Source: an uncultured Bacteroidales bacterium
Lineage (GTDB): Bacteria; Bacteroidota; Bacteroidia; Bacteroidales; JAUNSR01
Assembly (NCBI GenBank): GCA_947074245.1
Contig: CAMTOW010000024.1
Span: forward strand, 1 to 11,936
DNA length: 11,936 nucleotides
Direction: 5' to 3'
The notes beneath the pieces were generated by a model. The model saw only the letters and a list, made by a program, of their open reading frames with translations. It was not told where the DNA came from and ran no database searches. Both the position numbers and the translations under genes were made by a program. Each line of letters opens with the position of its first letter. Within the stretch, counting starts at the first letter, position 1. This document shows, one piece after another, positions 1 to 8,300 of this stretch.

Positions 1-52
1 GGGGCGGATCATTTTCTAAATCGGCTTTATCCGGTGTTTGTGTTTCTTTCAT
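1..52 (-). CDS. Possible 5' end of an unidentified gene, cut by the left edge
   Basis: An ATG on the minus strand at 52 opens a frame that stays open for 17 codons to the window edge, reading MKETQTPDKADLENDPP. The peptide is hydrophilic and acidic, has no signal sequence, and would suit the N-terminus of a cytoplasmic protein. The AT-rich stretch directly upstream (53-80) suits a Bacteroidales promoter or leader region, and the gene would then be divergent from the lipoprotein gene at 355. No family can be recognised from so little sequence. Seventeen open codons can also occur by chance, so this is tentative. Confidence 0.35.
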   Translation of the reverse strand, partial: MKETQTPDKADLENDPP

Positions 53-354
53 TGCAATAAAAAATTATTTTTCCGAGAAGCATGTTCTTTTTTGTTGCCT
101 GAAGCTTTCGGGTTTACTCGCTTTTTAACGCTCCTTCGCACGCGTACAAACAAACGTTCGAATGTGAGTAAATACCCATTTAAAGGCGACCGAACGAAAG
201 AGGCCTACGCGGATAAATGATGTTTGTCCGGTAGGAAAATAAACATTTATAAGCAGGGATTTGTTTTTTTAATACTTAATTCGCCTTGAGCAAAGGAGTT
301 AACAGGCTGATGAGCCCGATCGGAGGCCGAATATTCATATAAATCCATATCGCA
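53..354. other. Intergenic region upstream of the lipoprotein gene
   Basis: About 300 bases hold no convincing full-length gene. A 60-codon plus-strand frame at 38-220 is Cys/Phe/Arg-rich at its start and low in coding character, and I do not believe it. A short imperfect hairpin (CCTGAA/TTCGGG, 101-115) is followed by only a few T residues. A purine-rich AAAGGAG at 292-298 lies 11 bases before a short ORF, listed separately. I found no exact match to the Bacteroides -7 box (TAnnTTTG). Confidence 0.5.
310..342 (+). CDS. Possible 10-codon leader ORF ahead of the lipoprotein gene
   Basis: An ATG at 310 is preceded by AAAGGAG (292-298), a good Shine-Dalgarno match with an 11-base gap. The frame reads MSPIGGRIFI and stops at TAA 340-342, only 12 bases before the lipoprotein ATG at 355. 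The lipoprotein start itself has no Shine-Dalgarno sequence, so the purine box may serve this short frame, with the downstream gene translated by coupling. It could equally be chance: frames this short are common, and Bacteroidota seldom rely on Shine-Dalgarno pairing. Confidence 0.2.
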   Translation: MSPIGGRIFI

Positions 355-753
355 ATGAAAAGTAAAATTACCGTTCTTTGCATGTTTCTGGCGCTACTGT
401 TGCTGGGAGGATGCTCCGGGTCAGATGCCGGTCCTAAAAAAGTCGTGAAAGACTATCTGAACGCAATCGAAAAAGGCGATGCGAAAGAGGCTTTGAGCTA
501 TGTAGTAGACTCTTATATGTCTCCCGAAGAAAAAGCCTTTGTAGAAACGCTTTGCACCGAAGCGATCAATCGGGGATATACGGTGAAGGATGCCAAGATC
601 ATTTCGGTAGAAATGGGAGCGGGCGATTCTACCGCAGTAGTCAAAGCAAGCGTGCAGGTAAGAGCGATGGAGAAGACCGAATTTGAAGCCAATCAAATTG
701 ATGTTCCAGTCGTAAAGGAGAACGGCAAGTGGAAGCTTGAATCCGTAATTTGA
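355..753 (+). CDS. Small DUF4878-like lipoprotein
   Basis: This gene encodes a 132-residue protein of unknown molecular function. Residues 1-20 form a lipoprotein signal: Lys at positions 2 and 4, a Leu-rich core, and a lipobox LLGGC with the lipidated Cys at 20. The next residues are SGSDAG, a Ser/Asp-containing tail that could direct surface display, though it is not the clear Lys-Asp-Asp export signal seen in the SusD protein. The mature part begins with PKKVVKDYLNAIEKGDAKEA and ends with VVKENGKWKLESVI. This is the pattern of the DUF4878 / NTF2-like small lipoproteins common in Bacteroidales: an N-terminal helix pair, then a cone-shaped sheet ending in a 'GKWK' strand. Length fits that family. 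The gene stands alone and converges on the NO reductase gene. Family membership rests on pattern recognition only. Confidence 0.85.
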   Translation: MKSKITVLCMFLALLLLGGCSGSDAGPKKVVKDYLNAIEKGDAKEALSYVVDSYMSPEEKAFVETLCTEAINRGYTVKDAKIISVEMGAGDSTAVVKASVQVRAMEKTEFEANQIDVPVVKENGKWKLESVI

Positions 754-838
754 TATTCGTCCCGATAACGGTATGCATATCGCAAGAGCGCTCTATCGAA
801 TCAACAAAGACGTTTTGGATCGATTTAAATAAATCACA

Positions 839-860
839 CACAAAGAGAGTTTGCTTTGTG
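839..860 (+). repeat. Small stem-loop downstream of the lipoprotein gene
   Basis: A perfect 7-bp inverted repeat, CACAAAG (839-845) and CTTTGTG (854-860), surrounds an 8-base loop. No T-run follows, so it is unlikely to terminate transcription alone. It abuts the outer arm of the nested inverted repeat that starts at 860, and the two may form one structured 3' region. Confidence 0.45.
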
Positions 861-946
861 ATCCGATAAAACCGAACGCACCATCCGCCCTGTTTCGACA
901 GGAGGGATGGTGCGTTTTTATTTGACGATATGTTTTTTATCGGATC
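860..946. repeat. Outer inverted repeat enclosing the terminator hairpin
   Basis: GATCCGATAAAA at 860-871 is the exact reverse complement of TTTTATCGGATC at 935-946, giving a perfect 12-bp repeat that encloses the hairpin at 875-916. In RNA from either strand, this outer stem could close around the inner stem with an unpaired stretch on the 3' side. The minus-strand transcript of the NO reductase gene meets it just after the stop codon. Confidence 0.6.
875..919 (+). terminator. Probable intrinsic terminator of the lipoprotein gene, possibly bidirectional
   Basis: The arms 875-892 and 899-916 pair with 12 consecutive base pairs (AACGCACCATCC with GGATGGTGCGTT), a small internal mismatch, then three more pairs around a 6-base loop. 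The plus-strand product ends in TTTTT (915-919), so it suits the lipoprotein mRNA. Read on the minus strand, the same stem is followed by CGG and then TTTT, so it may also stop the NO reductase transcript, whose stop codon lies at 964-966. It sits between two convergent genes, where a shared terminator is expected. Confidence 0.75.
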
Positions 947-963
947 TGTCTGATTCGACAGGG

Positions 964-3237
964 TCATTTCTTTTTCAGCCATGCGATCATCGCTGCGATG
1001 AAGAAAGGCAATGCACCGAAGATGATGAATACCAAATCTCCCGGCATGCGAAGCCAACCGATGATGGTCATTGCTTTATTGCCGGTGAACTCCATACTGC
1101 GAGCGTGCCAGTATCCGTTTTCGATTACGTCCCATACCTGCATGAAGCCGCTTGGAAGCAAACTCAACGCGATCATCATCACCAAACCGATGTTGAGACC
1201 CCAGAATGAGACACGGATGTATTTTTCGATTTTATGCCATTTCTCGTCCGAGCAAGCCTCACGAAGGATGAATACTCCGAGGGAGAGGGAAAGCATCCCG
1301 AATACTCCGAACATAGCCGCATGACCATGGTTGGGCGTGAGATAGGTTCCTGTTTCGTAATAGCTGACAATCGGCATATTGATCAGGAAGCCGAATACGC
1401 CGGCACCGACGAAATTCCAGAAACCGACACTCATCATATAGCGCAGCGTCCATTTGTGGCGGAACGTATCGGGGCCGCCGTTGTTTTTGCGGTCGAGTTT
1501 CATGAACGACCAACCTTCGAGGGTAAGCAGAATCAGCGGAACCACCTCCAGCGCGGAGAAGCAAGCCGATAGAGCCATGTTGAAATGAGTCTGTCCGGAA
1601 AAATACCAGTGATGTCCCGTACCGATGATCCCTCCCATGAAAATCAGGATCGTATCCAGGAAGATGATCAGAAGCCCGGTCTTTTTCGCTACAATACCCA
1701 ATTCGATGAAAACCAGAGCGACCATAACGGTTGCGAACAGTTCGAAGAATCCTTCTACCCAAAGATGGATGATCCAGAATCGCCAGGTATCTACTACGGT
1801 ATAATGAGTCATGCTGTCGAAGAAGATCGCGGGCACGTAGAAGATCGGAATCGCAATCGCCGCGATGAGGAAGAATATGGTCAGCATACGGGTCGATTCT
1901 CGCTTGAGACCCGGACGTGCCGCTCGTGTAAGGATCACGAACCAGGCCAAAAGCCCGATGATCAGCAGATATTGCCAGATGCGGCCGATCTCCAGATATT
2001 CCCAACCCTGACTGCCAAGCCAGAACGTAGCGTTTTCAAACCAACCCGACAGGCCGGCCCATTCGCACAACAGGCTTCCAAAGATCACCAATGCGAAAGC
2101 GGCGAACAGCAGATTGGTCAGTAGACGCTGACCTTTGAATTCGATTCCGCCGATCACGCGGGCCAGATACAATCCGCCGGCAACGAATCCGGTAGCGATC
2201 CAGAAGATCGCGAGCTGAAGATGCCATGTACGTAAAAGATCGCTCGGGAAGAGAGCGCTCAGGTCGAACCCATAGAAATTGCCCGGATCGGCCCGGAAAT
2301 GGGCCACGCCGCCCCCTACGAGGGTCTGACCCAGAAAGAGCAAACTCACTACGGCGATGAATTTCACCAATGCTTTCTGACTCGGTGACGGATCGCCCGT
2401 ACGTGCGTAATCGGGTGTGCGATAATCGGCTGCCGCCCAGCCCCACTGCTTGTTACGCCCGAAGACGAACAGGAGCGCTCCGATTCCGAACAACAGAAAC
2501 AGCAGACTCGCCGCACTCCAGACGAAAGCGCCCGTTGTGGGTACGTTGCCCGCCAGTTCGTCATACGGAAAATTGTTGGTATATGAATAGTCGGTTCCGG
2601 GACGATTGGCAGAAGCCGCCCAGGCCGTCCAGGCGAAGAACGCCGTGAGTTTGAACAATTCGTCGGGATGTGTGATCAAGTCTTTGCGCAAACCACCGTT
2701 GTTGTCGGGTGAACTGAAGTATTCAAGCCACATTTCAGGTTCGGAAAGGAAGCTGATCTCTTCATAAGGGGTAAAGGTGAGGGTTTCGCTTTCGTCATCG
2801 TATCGGTTTTCTTTCAGAATCATACCGATTTGAGAGTCGACGGCTTTCGCTTCCGCCTCATTGAGCTGGTCGTATGGTGTTTCAAACAGCTCCAGGCTGA
2901 GTTGATTGGCCGTACGTTCTGCCAGGCGGTGAAGGTACAGTGCCGAAAAATCAGGACCTAGATAAGCTCCGTGTCCCCAAATCGTACCGTTATCCATAAG
3001 CCCGTAGCGTAAGAATATCTCTTGCCCTTCGCGGATATCATCGCCGGTAAGAATCGTTTCTCCAAATACATTCACGATGTTTTCCGGCACAGGCGGTTTG
3101 TCACTATACGCTTTGAAGGTGAGCGTCAGCAAAAGTCCGAATCCATAGATTCCTACGACGCAAATGAGAAGAATCCACCATTTCGAAAATCGGATAGGCT
3201 CTTGCTCCGGCTTTTGTAGATTCTGATTTCCTGTCAT
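964..3237 (-). CDS. norZ: Quinol-dependent nitric oxide reductase (qNOR)
   Basis: This is a single-subunit NO reductase of the haem-copper oxidase superfamily. It is an inner-membrane enzyme that reduces 2 NO to N2O with electrons from quinol. The 757 residues match the usual qNOR length. A first membrane helix (about 20-41) is followed by a large extracytoplasmic domain (about 45-230) with no CxxCH motif, the haem-free cytochrome-c-like part that separates qNOR from cNOR. The catalytic core then spans about 13 helices. Visible ligands by family pattern are: His339 (RTWHLQ) and His639 for the low-spin haem b; His637 (NHGHA) for haem b3; and His491, Glu495 (HLWVEGFFE) and His542-His543 (GTGHHWYFSG) for non-haem iron. 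Glu499 and Glu564 are also conserved. The start gives a normal short N-terminus. No nitrite reductase or accessory gene is adjacent, so NO detoxification is the likely role. The gene is also called norB in some annotations. Confidence 0.96.
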   Translation of the reverse strand: MTGNQNLQKPEQEPIRFSKWWILLICVVGIYGFGLLLTLTFKAYSDKPPVPENIVNVFGETILTGDDIREGQEIFLRYGLMDNGTIWGHGAYLGPDFSALYLHRLAERTANQLSLELFETPYDQLNEAEAKAVDSQIGMILKENRYDDESETLTFTPYEEISFLSEPEMWLEYFSSPDNNGGLRKDLITHPDELFKLTAFFAWTAWAASANRPGTDYSYTNNFPYDELAGNVPTTGAFVWSAASLLFLLFGIGALLFVFGRNKQWGWAAADYRTPDYARTGDPSPSQKALVKFIAVVSLLFLGQTLVGGGVAHFRADPGNFYGFDLSALFPSDLLRTWHLQLAIFWIATGFVAGGLYLARVIGGIEFKGQRLLTNLLFAAFALVIFGSLLCEWAGLSGWFENATFWLGSQGWEYLEIGRIWQYLLIIGLLAWFVILTRAARPGLKRESTRMLTIFFLIAAIAIPIFYVPAIFFDSMTHYTVVDTWRFWIIHLWVEGFFELFATVMVALVFIELGIVAKKTGLLIIFLDTILIFMGGIIGTGHHWYFSGQTHFNMALSACFSALEVVPLILLTLEGWSFMKLDRKNNGGPDTFRHKWTLRYMMSVGFWNFVGAGVFGFLINMPIVSYYETGTYLTPNHGHAAMFGVFGMLSLSLGVFILREACSDEKWHKIEKYIRVSFWGLNIGLVMMIALSLLPSGFMQVWDVIENGYWHARSMEFTGNKAMTIIGWLRMPGDLVFIIFGALPFFIAAMIAWLKKK

Positions 3238-3281
3238 AATACTCAGTTTATTAATGTTTTTGAAATATTTTATAGGAAGTT

Positions 3282-3297
3282 GTGTTTATAAATACAC
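3282..3297. promoter_or_regulatory. Candidate operator palindrome upstream of the NO reductase gene
   Basis: GTGTTTATAAATACAC is an imperfect 16-base palindrome (GTGT/ACAC ends, six of eight positions paired). It lies 45-60 bases upstream of the NO reductase start and next to the only promoter-like sequence there. Dyad sites of this size and position are typical of CRP/FNR-family regulators, some of which respond to NO in Bacteroidales. The half-sites do not match an NsrR or DNR consensus I could name, so the regulator is unknown. Confidence 0.3.
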
Positions 3298-3377
3298 TAA
3301 AATTCTAACAAAGTATATGAAAGGTTGTTCAGTTTCGAGAGTATATGATACGAGATCCGAGGCGTATCGGGGGGCAT

Positions 3378-3419
3378 AAAAAAAGCGGGATCCCATAGTT
3401 TGCAACTATGAGATCCCGC
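3378..3419 (-). terminator. Intrinsic terminator of the susC-susD operon
   Basis: A 16-bp stem with one mismatch (3385-3400 with 3404-3419, starting GCGGGATC on either strand) closes a 3-base loop. On the minus strand it is followed directly by seven T residues (complement of 3378-3384). It begins 38 bases past the susD stop codon and separates the operon from the NO reductase gene on the same strand. A T-run at 3422-3426 on the plus strand means it could also act in reverse. Confidence 0.92.
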
Positions 3420-3456
3420 AGTTTTTATAATGTATTAGATCAAAAATCGGAACTGA

Positions 3457-5337
3457 TTATAAGATCGGACCTTCTCCTAATACAGGAGCACCTTTGTCAG
3501 CCCAAGTGCGCTCTGCATTCAATACGTGTGAAGGTTGGTTACCCGCTGTATATCCCTGTCTTTCGTATGATTCGTTGACCAGGTTGAACATGATATCGGT
3601 CGGGTTTGGAGCACCTACTTCGAAACGACGCGGTACTGCCGTATTTTCAACGATGTTTACCCAGTGAATCAACGAACTTCCCACTTTCGGAATACCGGAA
3701 CGACGTACTTGTGTGTACTGGTCGATCGGCTGAAGCATGAAGTGAATGTACTGCTGGATATAAACTTTTTCAAGTTTGTCTGCCGTTGATCCGGAAAGCT
3801 GATAGTCAGCGTTAGCTGCCATCGTTTCAACTTCTCCTTCAACAAGCTTGATCGGTTTTTCGAACGCGTCTTTCACACGATCTTCATCGTAGTAAGGGAT
3901 TTTGTTCAAACCTGCCAAACGGTCGTATTCTACCGGAGACATCTCAACACCTTTGTTGAAATAGTATTCGGCGTTTTGAGGAAGATTCGCTCCGTATAGG
4001 CTAAGCTCTGCAAGATACAGGTGTGTTTCAGCAGCAGACATCGCCATACCGTACCAAGGCATATCGTCTTTGTCTTCGATCACTTCGCCACCCGGTTTCG
4101 TAGGATATGTGAAGTCGATCTGACCACGTGTCATTTCCTGCTGGAACGTAGAGTATGCGCGATAAGTTTTCTCAGAACCGTTCAGACTCACTTTCCAAAG
4201 TGTAGAGTTGAAGTAGTTGTTGTTTCCGCCGTTGTAATCCGGGTTTGAAGTTGAATTCAATTCAACCGGAATACCGTAGTAACGTACCCAAGGTTCGCCC
4301 AGGCCTTTCCAGTTTACAAACGTTTTTTGACCATTCGCATCTTCTGAATAATCTACGTTGTCCAGGATGTATTGAGGGATTTTACAATTCTGTCCCAAAG
4401 CCTGAGCATCGAAGAATGCCTGTACCACTTCAGAGTTGAACGAGTTTTTCGTTGAGAAGAAACGAATACGAGGGTCACGGTTTTTCAACATGAAATCTAC
4501 CACGTTCTTATTCGGACATCCCATCGCACCGTCATTCCCGAAGTGATAATCGTTGCTACCGCGGTTGTAGACATAGTTGTCAGACGCAGTGCTCATGATT
4601 CCTGCCGGGTGATTGGCAACCTCTTGCGCCACCGACAAAGCTTTCGCTCTGTTTTGAGAAAGAAGACGTACGGCTACTTTCAGACGCATCGAGTTGGCAA
4701 ATTTCGCCCATTTGGCAACATCGCCATCGAATACGATATCCTGTCCACCCAAACGGATCTGGTTTGGAAGGTTTGATGCAAGCACGTCTGCAGCTTCTTT
4801 CAAATCGTTCAGCCACAAATCGTACAAAGATTCTTGTGTATCGTATTTCGGAGTGATCGTACCGCCGTAACGAGCCATACATGCTTCGGTGAATGGAATT
4901 TCGCCGTACATGTCTGTATCATGCAGTCCGAGCAGAACAACAAGCGGTTTAAGCATCGCCTGAATGTTTTTATAGGCTGTAGCATCCTCTGCGCTCATCT
5001 GGCTTACCGCCATGTCGATATCACGGATGATATTCAATACCGGAACGAATTGAGAACCGACACCGCCGTTCGCCGTCATTTCCGTAAAGTTGGACGTATA
5101 GCCTCCTGAAGGAACGAACGATTGAGAAAACAATGACGTATATTTTCCTGAATAGTACCATACAAGATATTCGGCCGGCTCGAAATCCAACTGAGCTCTT
5201 GTGAATAGGTAAGGAATTTCTGATTTGCTGATCACCGACGGATACGTGTTGATATCCGCCAGATCATCTTTACAACTGCTTAGTCCTGCCAAAACAGAAA
5301 CCATTAATGAAGCAGATATGATTGATTTGAATTTCAT
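3457..5337 (-). CDS. SusD/RagB-family glycan-binding outer-membrane lipoprotein (SusD-like_2 type)
   Basis: This surface lipoprotein forms the lid on its SusC partner and captures the substrate for import. The 626 residues start with a lipoprotein signal ending in LSSC (lipidated Cys22), followed by Lys-Asp-Asp, which fits the Bacteroidota surface-export signal. The next motif, DINTYPSV and then YLFTRAQLDF, is the usual N-terminus of the 'SusD and RagB outer membrane lipoprotein' branch (Pfam SusD-like_2) rather than of classical starch SusD. The rest is soluble and rich in Asn, Tyr and Trp, with a late segment RRSGIPKVGS and a C-terminal region (GAPNPTDIMFNLVNESYERQ) also usual for this branch. 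The gene lies 49 bases downstream of susC on the same strand and is clearly co-transcribed with it. The substrate cannot be read from the sequence. The divergent GH3 gene hints at a beta-linked glycan. Confidence 0.93.
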   Translation of the reverse strand: MKFKSIISASLMVSVLAGLSSCKDDLADINTYPSVISKSEIPYLFTRAQLDFEPAEYLVWYYSGKYTSLFSQSFVPSGGYTSNFTEMTANGGVGSQFVPVLNIIRDIDMAVSQMSAEDATAYKNIQAMLKPLVVLLGLHDTDMYGEIPFTEACMARYGGTITPKYDTQESLYDLWLNDLKEAADVLASNLPNQIRLGGQDIVFDGDVAKWAKFANSMRLKVAVRLLSQNRAKALSVAQEVANHPAGIMSTASDNYVYNRGSNDYHFGNDGAMGCPNKNVVDFMLKNRDPRIRFFSTKNSFNSEVVQAFFDAQALGQNCKIPQYILDNVDYSEDANGQKTFVNWKGLGEPWVRYYGIPVELNSTSNPDYNGGNNNYFNSTLWKVSLNGSEKTYRAYSTFQQEMTRGQIDFTYPTKPGGEVIEDKDDMPWYGMAMSAAETHLYLAELSLYGANLPQNAEYYFNKGVEMSPVEYDRLAGLNKIPYYDEDRVKDAFEKPIKLVEGEVETMAANADYQLSGSTADKLEKVYIQQYIHFMLQPIDQYTQVRRSGIPKVGSSLIHWVNIVENTAVPRRFEVGAPNPTDIMFNLVNESYERQGYTAGNQPSHVLNAERTWADKGAPVLGEGPIL

Positions 5338-5386
5338 TTTCTAATGTGTTTTTTCATTAATAACTGAATGATCGGGTTGCTCTGAA

Positions 5387-8300
5387 TTAGAATCCGACGT
5401 TAATTGTCAGCATATAACTTGCTGTATACGGGCTGTAAGAACGAAGACGGAATTCTGTAGCTGATGTACCACGTACTGATTCCGGATTTTCGTTGTTCGG
5501 CAAGCTGTTCAACAAATAACCCAGGTTACGACCTGTTGCTGTAACAGAAAGATTTTTAGCACCGATTTTTGACGCAATAGTTGAAGGAACACGATATGTC
5601 AATGAAACTTCACGAAGCGCGATGTAGTTTAGTTTGTGGTACCAATCGTCGTTAACGACACCCTGGCCCCAGCTGTTGCGACGGTAGATCCAAGATCCCA
5701 AGTGAACGGGTTCCAAGATTCCATTGTCAACACACTCTTGGTAAGTCATACCACCAATGGTTACGAGTTCACCCTGGATTGAAGTCGCTTTCGTTCCTTC
5801 AGCGAAGATACCCTGAGGGATGTATCCGTCGTTGTAGGTGATTCCTTTTGAATCGGCATACTGACTTGTCCAAGTGATACCTTCACGATACTTCAAAGAA
5901 GATCCGGTAGTACCGTAAGCCAAACCGTAACGGCTACCATAAGATGCCACATAACCACCGAAACGCATATCGAACGCAGCGCGTACGCTGAAGTTTTTGT
6001 AAGTAAGTCCGGTCGCGAACGATCCAAGGAAGTCAGGGTTCAAAGAACCGATCTTTTCAGCCTTATTGCTGCGCTGCGCATAAGCGGTGCGAGAATAATC
6101 CGTCCAAGCCAACACTTCCAAACCTGTAGCTTCGTCGATTTTCGGCTTCGCATCAGACATTAGGATACCATACTCACCACCAACCTGAGCGACACTACCG
6201 ATACGGTAGTTACCATAGTCTACGCTACCGGAAAGTTTGATGAAATCGGCTACGTTTTCGTGAAGTGAAACGATTTTACTTTTGTTTTTCGTATAGGTGA
6301 AATCGATTGTCCATTCCCAGTTTTTGCTACGCCAAGGAACTGTATTCACTGCGATCTCTACCCCTTGATTCTGGATGTTACCCGCGTTGATCAGCTGAGT
6401 CTTGATACCAGAGAAGTAAGGTACGTCGATTTCCATGATCTGGTTTTTCGTATTTTCACGGTAGTAAGTCGCGTCGACATTGATCCGGTTCTGAAGGAAT
6501 CTCCAGTCCAAACCAACCTCCCATGCATTTTTACGTTCCGGTTTCAAATCCGTACTTTTAGTGGTTGTAGCAAGACCTAGATCGTAGATGTATTTGTCTC
6601 CGAACTGAGTAGATCCAAGGCTGTAACCCGTATTGATGTAGTAAGGATCCGTATCGTTACCTACCTGTGCCCAAGATCCGCGAACTTTAGCGAATGAGAT
6701 CCAAGTTGGAAGAGAGAAAGTCTCGCTCACGATCCATGAACCCGATACCGATGGGTAGAAATAAGAATAGTTACCGGTTTTGTTGGTGTAAACCAAAGCA
6801 GACGACCAGTCGTTACGACCTGTTACATCCAAGAATAATTGGTTTTTCCAGCTTGCTCCGGCCTGGAACGCTACCGAGTACATCCGTTTCGTACCTGTAA
6901 CCGCTCCTTCGTATTTAACCTGATTTTTACTGTTGTTGATAAAGTACTGTCCCGGAACGATCAAACCTCCGTTTGTTTCAAGAGTCAGATACTGAACCGA
7001 CTGATCGAAGAACTCACCGCGAACGAAACCGTGTACTTCGAAATCGTCGTTGAGGCGTTTGTTTACTGAGAAGTTGGCGTTCAAGTTAGCCTGGCGTTTG
7101 TCATAATTAGACAAGCTGTAATAACCGCCATCGTTTGCGTAACCTTGTCCGAGTTCTTTGCTTTCCGAACGTCTGAAGAAGTAGTTGTAGTTACCTTCAG
7201 CACGGAATGTCAACCAATCCAAGATATCCACGTTCAAGTTCAACGATGGGCGAACCATAGTTTCTTTCTGTGAATAATCGTTTTCATAGATTGAGAACCA
7301 AAGAGATCTACCCGGGATGTATGCGTACTCATCACCATACGATGAAGAAGCCACACCACCATGGAGACCCGCGTATTTCTTTTTCAAGCTGTTCGGATCG
7401 TATTGGTTCATCAAGCTACCGCCTGTGAAGTACTCCCCGAAGTTAGGAACCGCATTTCTTGGTTTTGAATTCGCGAAAGACATACTAGCCTCCAAGTTTA
7501 CTCGGCTGGAGATCTGATGCGATGCTTTCGCTAGGAATGACAAACGATCGAATGTGTTGTTTTCAACGACACCGTTGCGTTTGTTGTAAGATAGAGACGT
7601 GTAGAACGTAGTCTTGTCGTTTCCACCTGTTACCGATACGTTGGTATTCGAGTTGAAACCGTTGCGATACATGTCTTTGTACCCGTTTTTCACAGCTTTG
7701 TACGCGCGCTCGGTTTTGTCGTAATACTCCATCATGGTTCCATCGAAAGGAAGACCCCATGCCATACCTATATCGGCGATAGCAGTCGGTTTTCCGTCAA
7801 CGTTGTATGGAAGAGACGGATTCCAACGATCGTTCGTATCCAATCCGTAATCCACATAACCGGCGAACATACCCTGACCATACTTCATCTGAAGATCCGG
7901 CGTGTCATACACGTGGTCGATACCGAACGTTTGAGTAACGTTTACCCCGTAGCCGCTGTTTTTCTTACCGCTTTTTGTCGTAATCACGACAGCACCATTC
8001 AGACCGCGAGATCCGTATAGAGCCGTTGCGGCAGCACCTTTCAGTACCGAAACCGTAGCGAAATCATCGGGATTTAAGTTTTTCAATTCATTACCGTAGT
8101 CTTTCGAGTTAGACTCCCAGTCTGCATCTCCACCATTCGAGATAGAGTTGTCAAGAATAACACCGTCAATAACATAGATAGGTTGATTGTTTCCTTTTAG
8201 GGTCGAAGCACCACGGATCTGAATTTTCGTCGAACCGAACATACCACCGTCAGAACCTGAAATTTCAACACCGGCAACTTTACCTTGTAGCGATGCTACG

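Larger units (their letters stand above)
3238..3456. other. Spacer between the NO reductase and susD genes
   Basis: This 219-base stretch carries the upstream region of the NO reductase gene and the terminator of the susCD operon, both described separately. A near match to the Bacteroides -7 box on the minus strand, TATACTTTG (3309-3317), has three bases between TA and TTTG instead of two, and no clear -33 partner. A further 6-bp inverted repeat, GATACG (3347-3352) with CGTATC (3363-3368), lies between them. No ORF worth calling is present. Confidence 0.5.

Noticed and set aside
38..220. 60-codon plus-strand ORF near the left edge
   Set aside because: The translation is irregular, with Cys, Phe, Arg and Lys runs and no recognisable domain. 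It has no ribosome site and overlaps the better candidate gene start at 1-52 on the other strand.
785..794. AGAGCGCTCT palindrome after the lipoprotein gene
   Set aside because: A lone 10-base palindrome with no neighbouring repeat or promoter context is expected by chance in about 12 kb.
641..1057. 138-codon minus-strand ORF spanning the convergent 3' ends
   Set aside because: It overlaps the ends of two well-supported genes and runs through the terminator hairpin. The translation has no family character.
1259..2124. Long overlapping ORFs within the NO reductase gene (248 and 179 codons)
   Set aside because: They lie in other frames of a gene whose protein is recognised over its full length. 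Their translations are Arg/Asp/Ser-rich shadow sequences.
964..3237. Cytochrome-c-type NO reductase (cNOR) or a cytochrome oxidase
   Set aside because: No CxxCH haem-c motif is present, and the fused soluble N-terminal domain with GTGHHWYFSG and HLWVEGFFE is diagnostic of quinol NO reductase.
3347..3368. 6-bp inverted repeat GATACG/CGTATC with a 10-base loop as a second terminator
   Set aside because: No T-run follows on either strand, and the stem is too short beside the strong terminator at 3385-3419.
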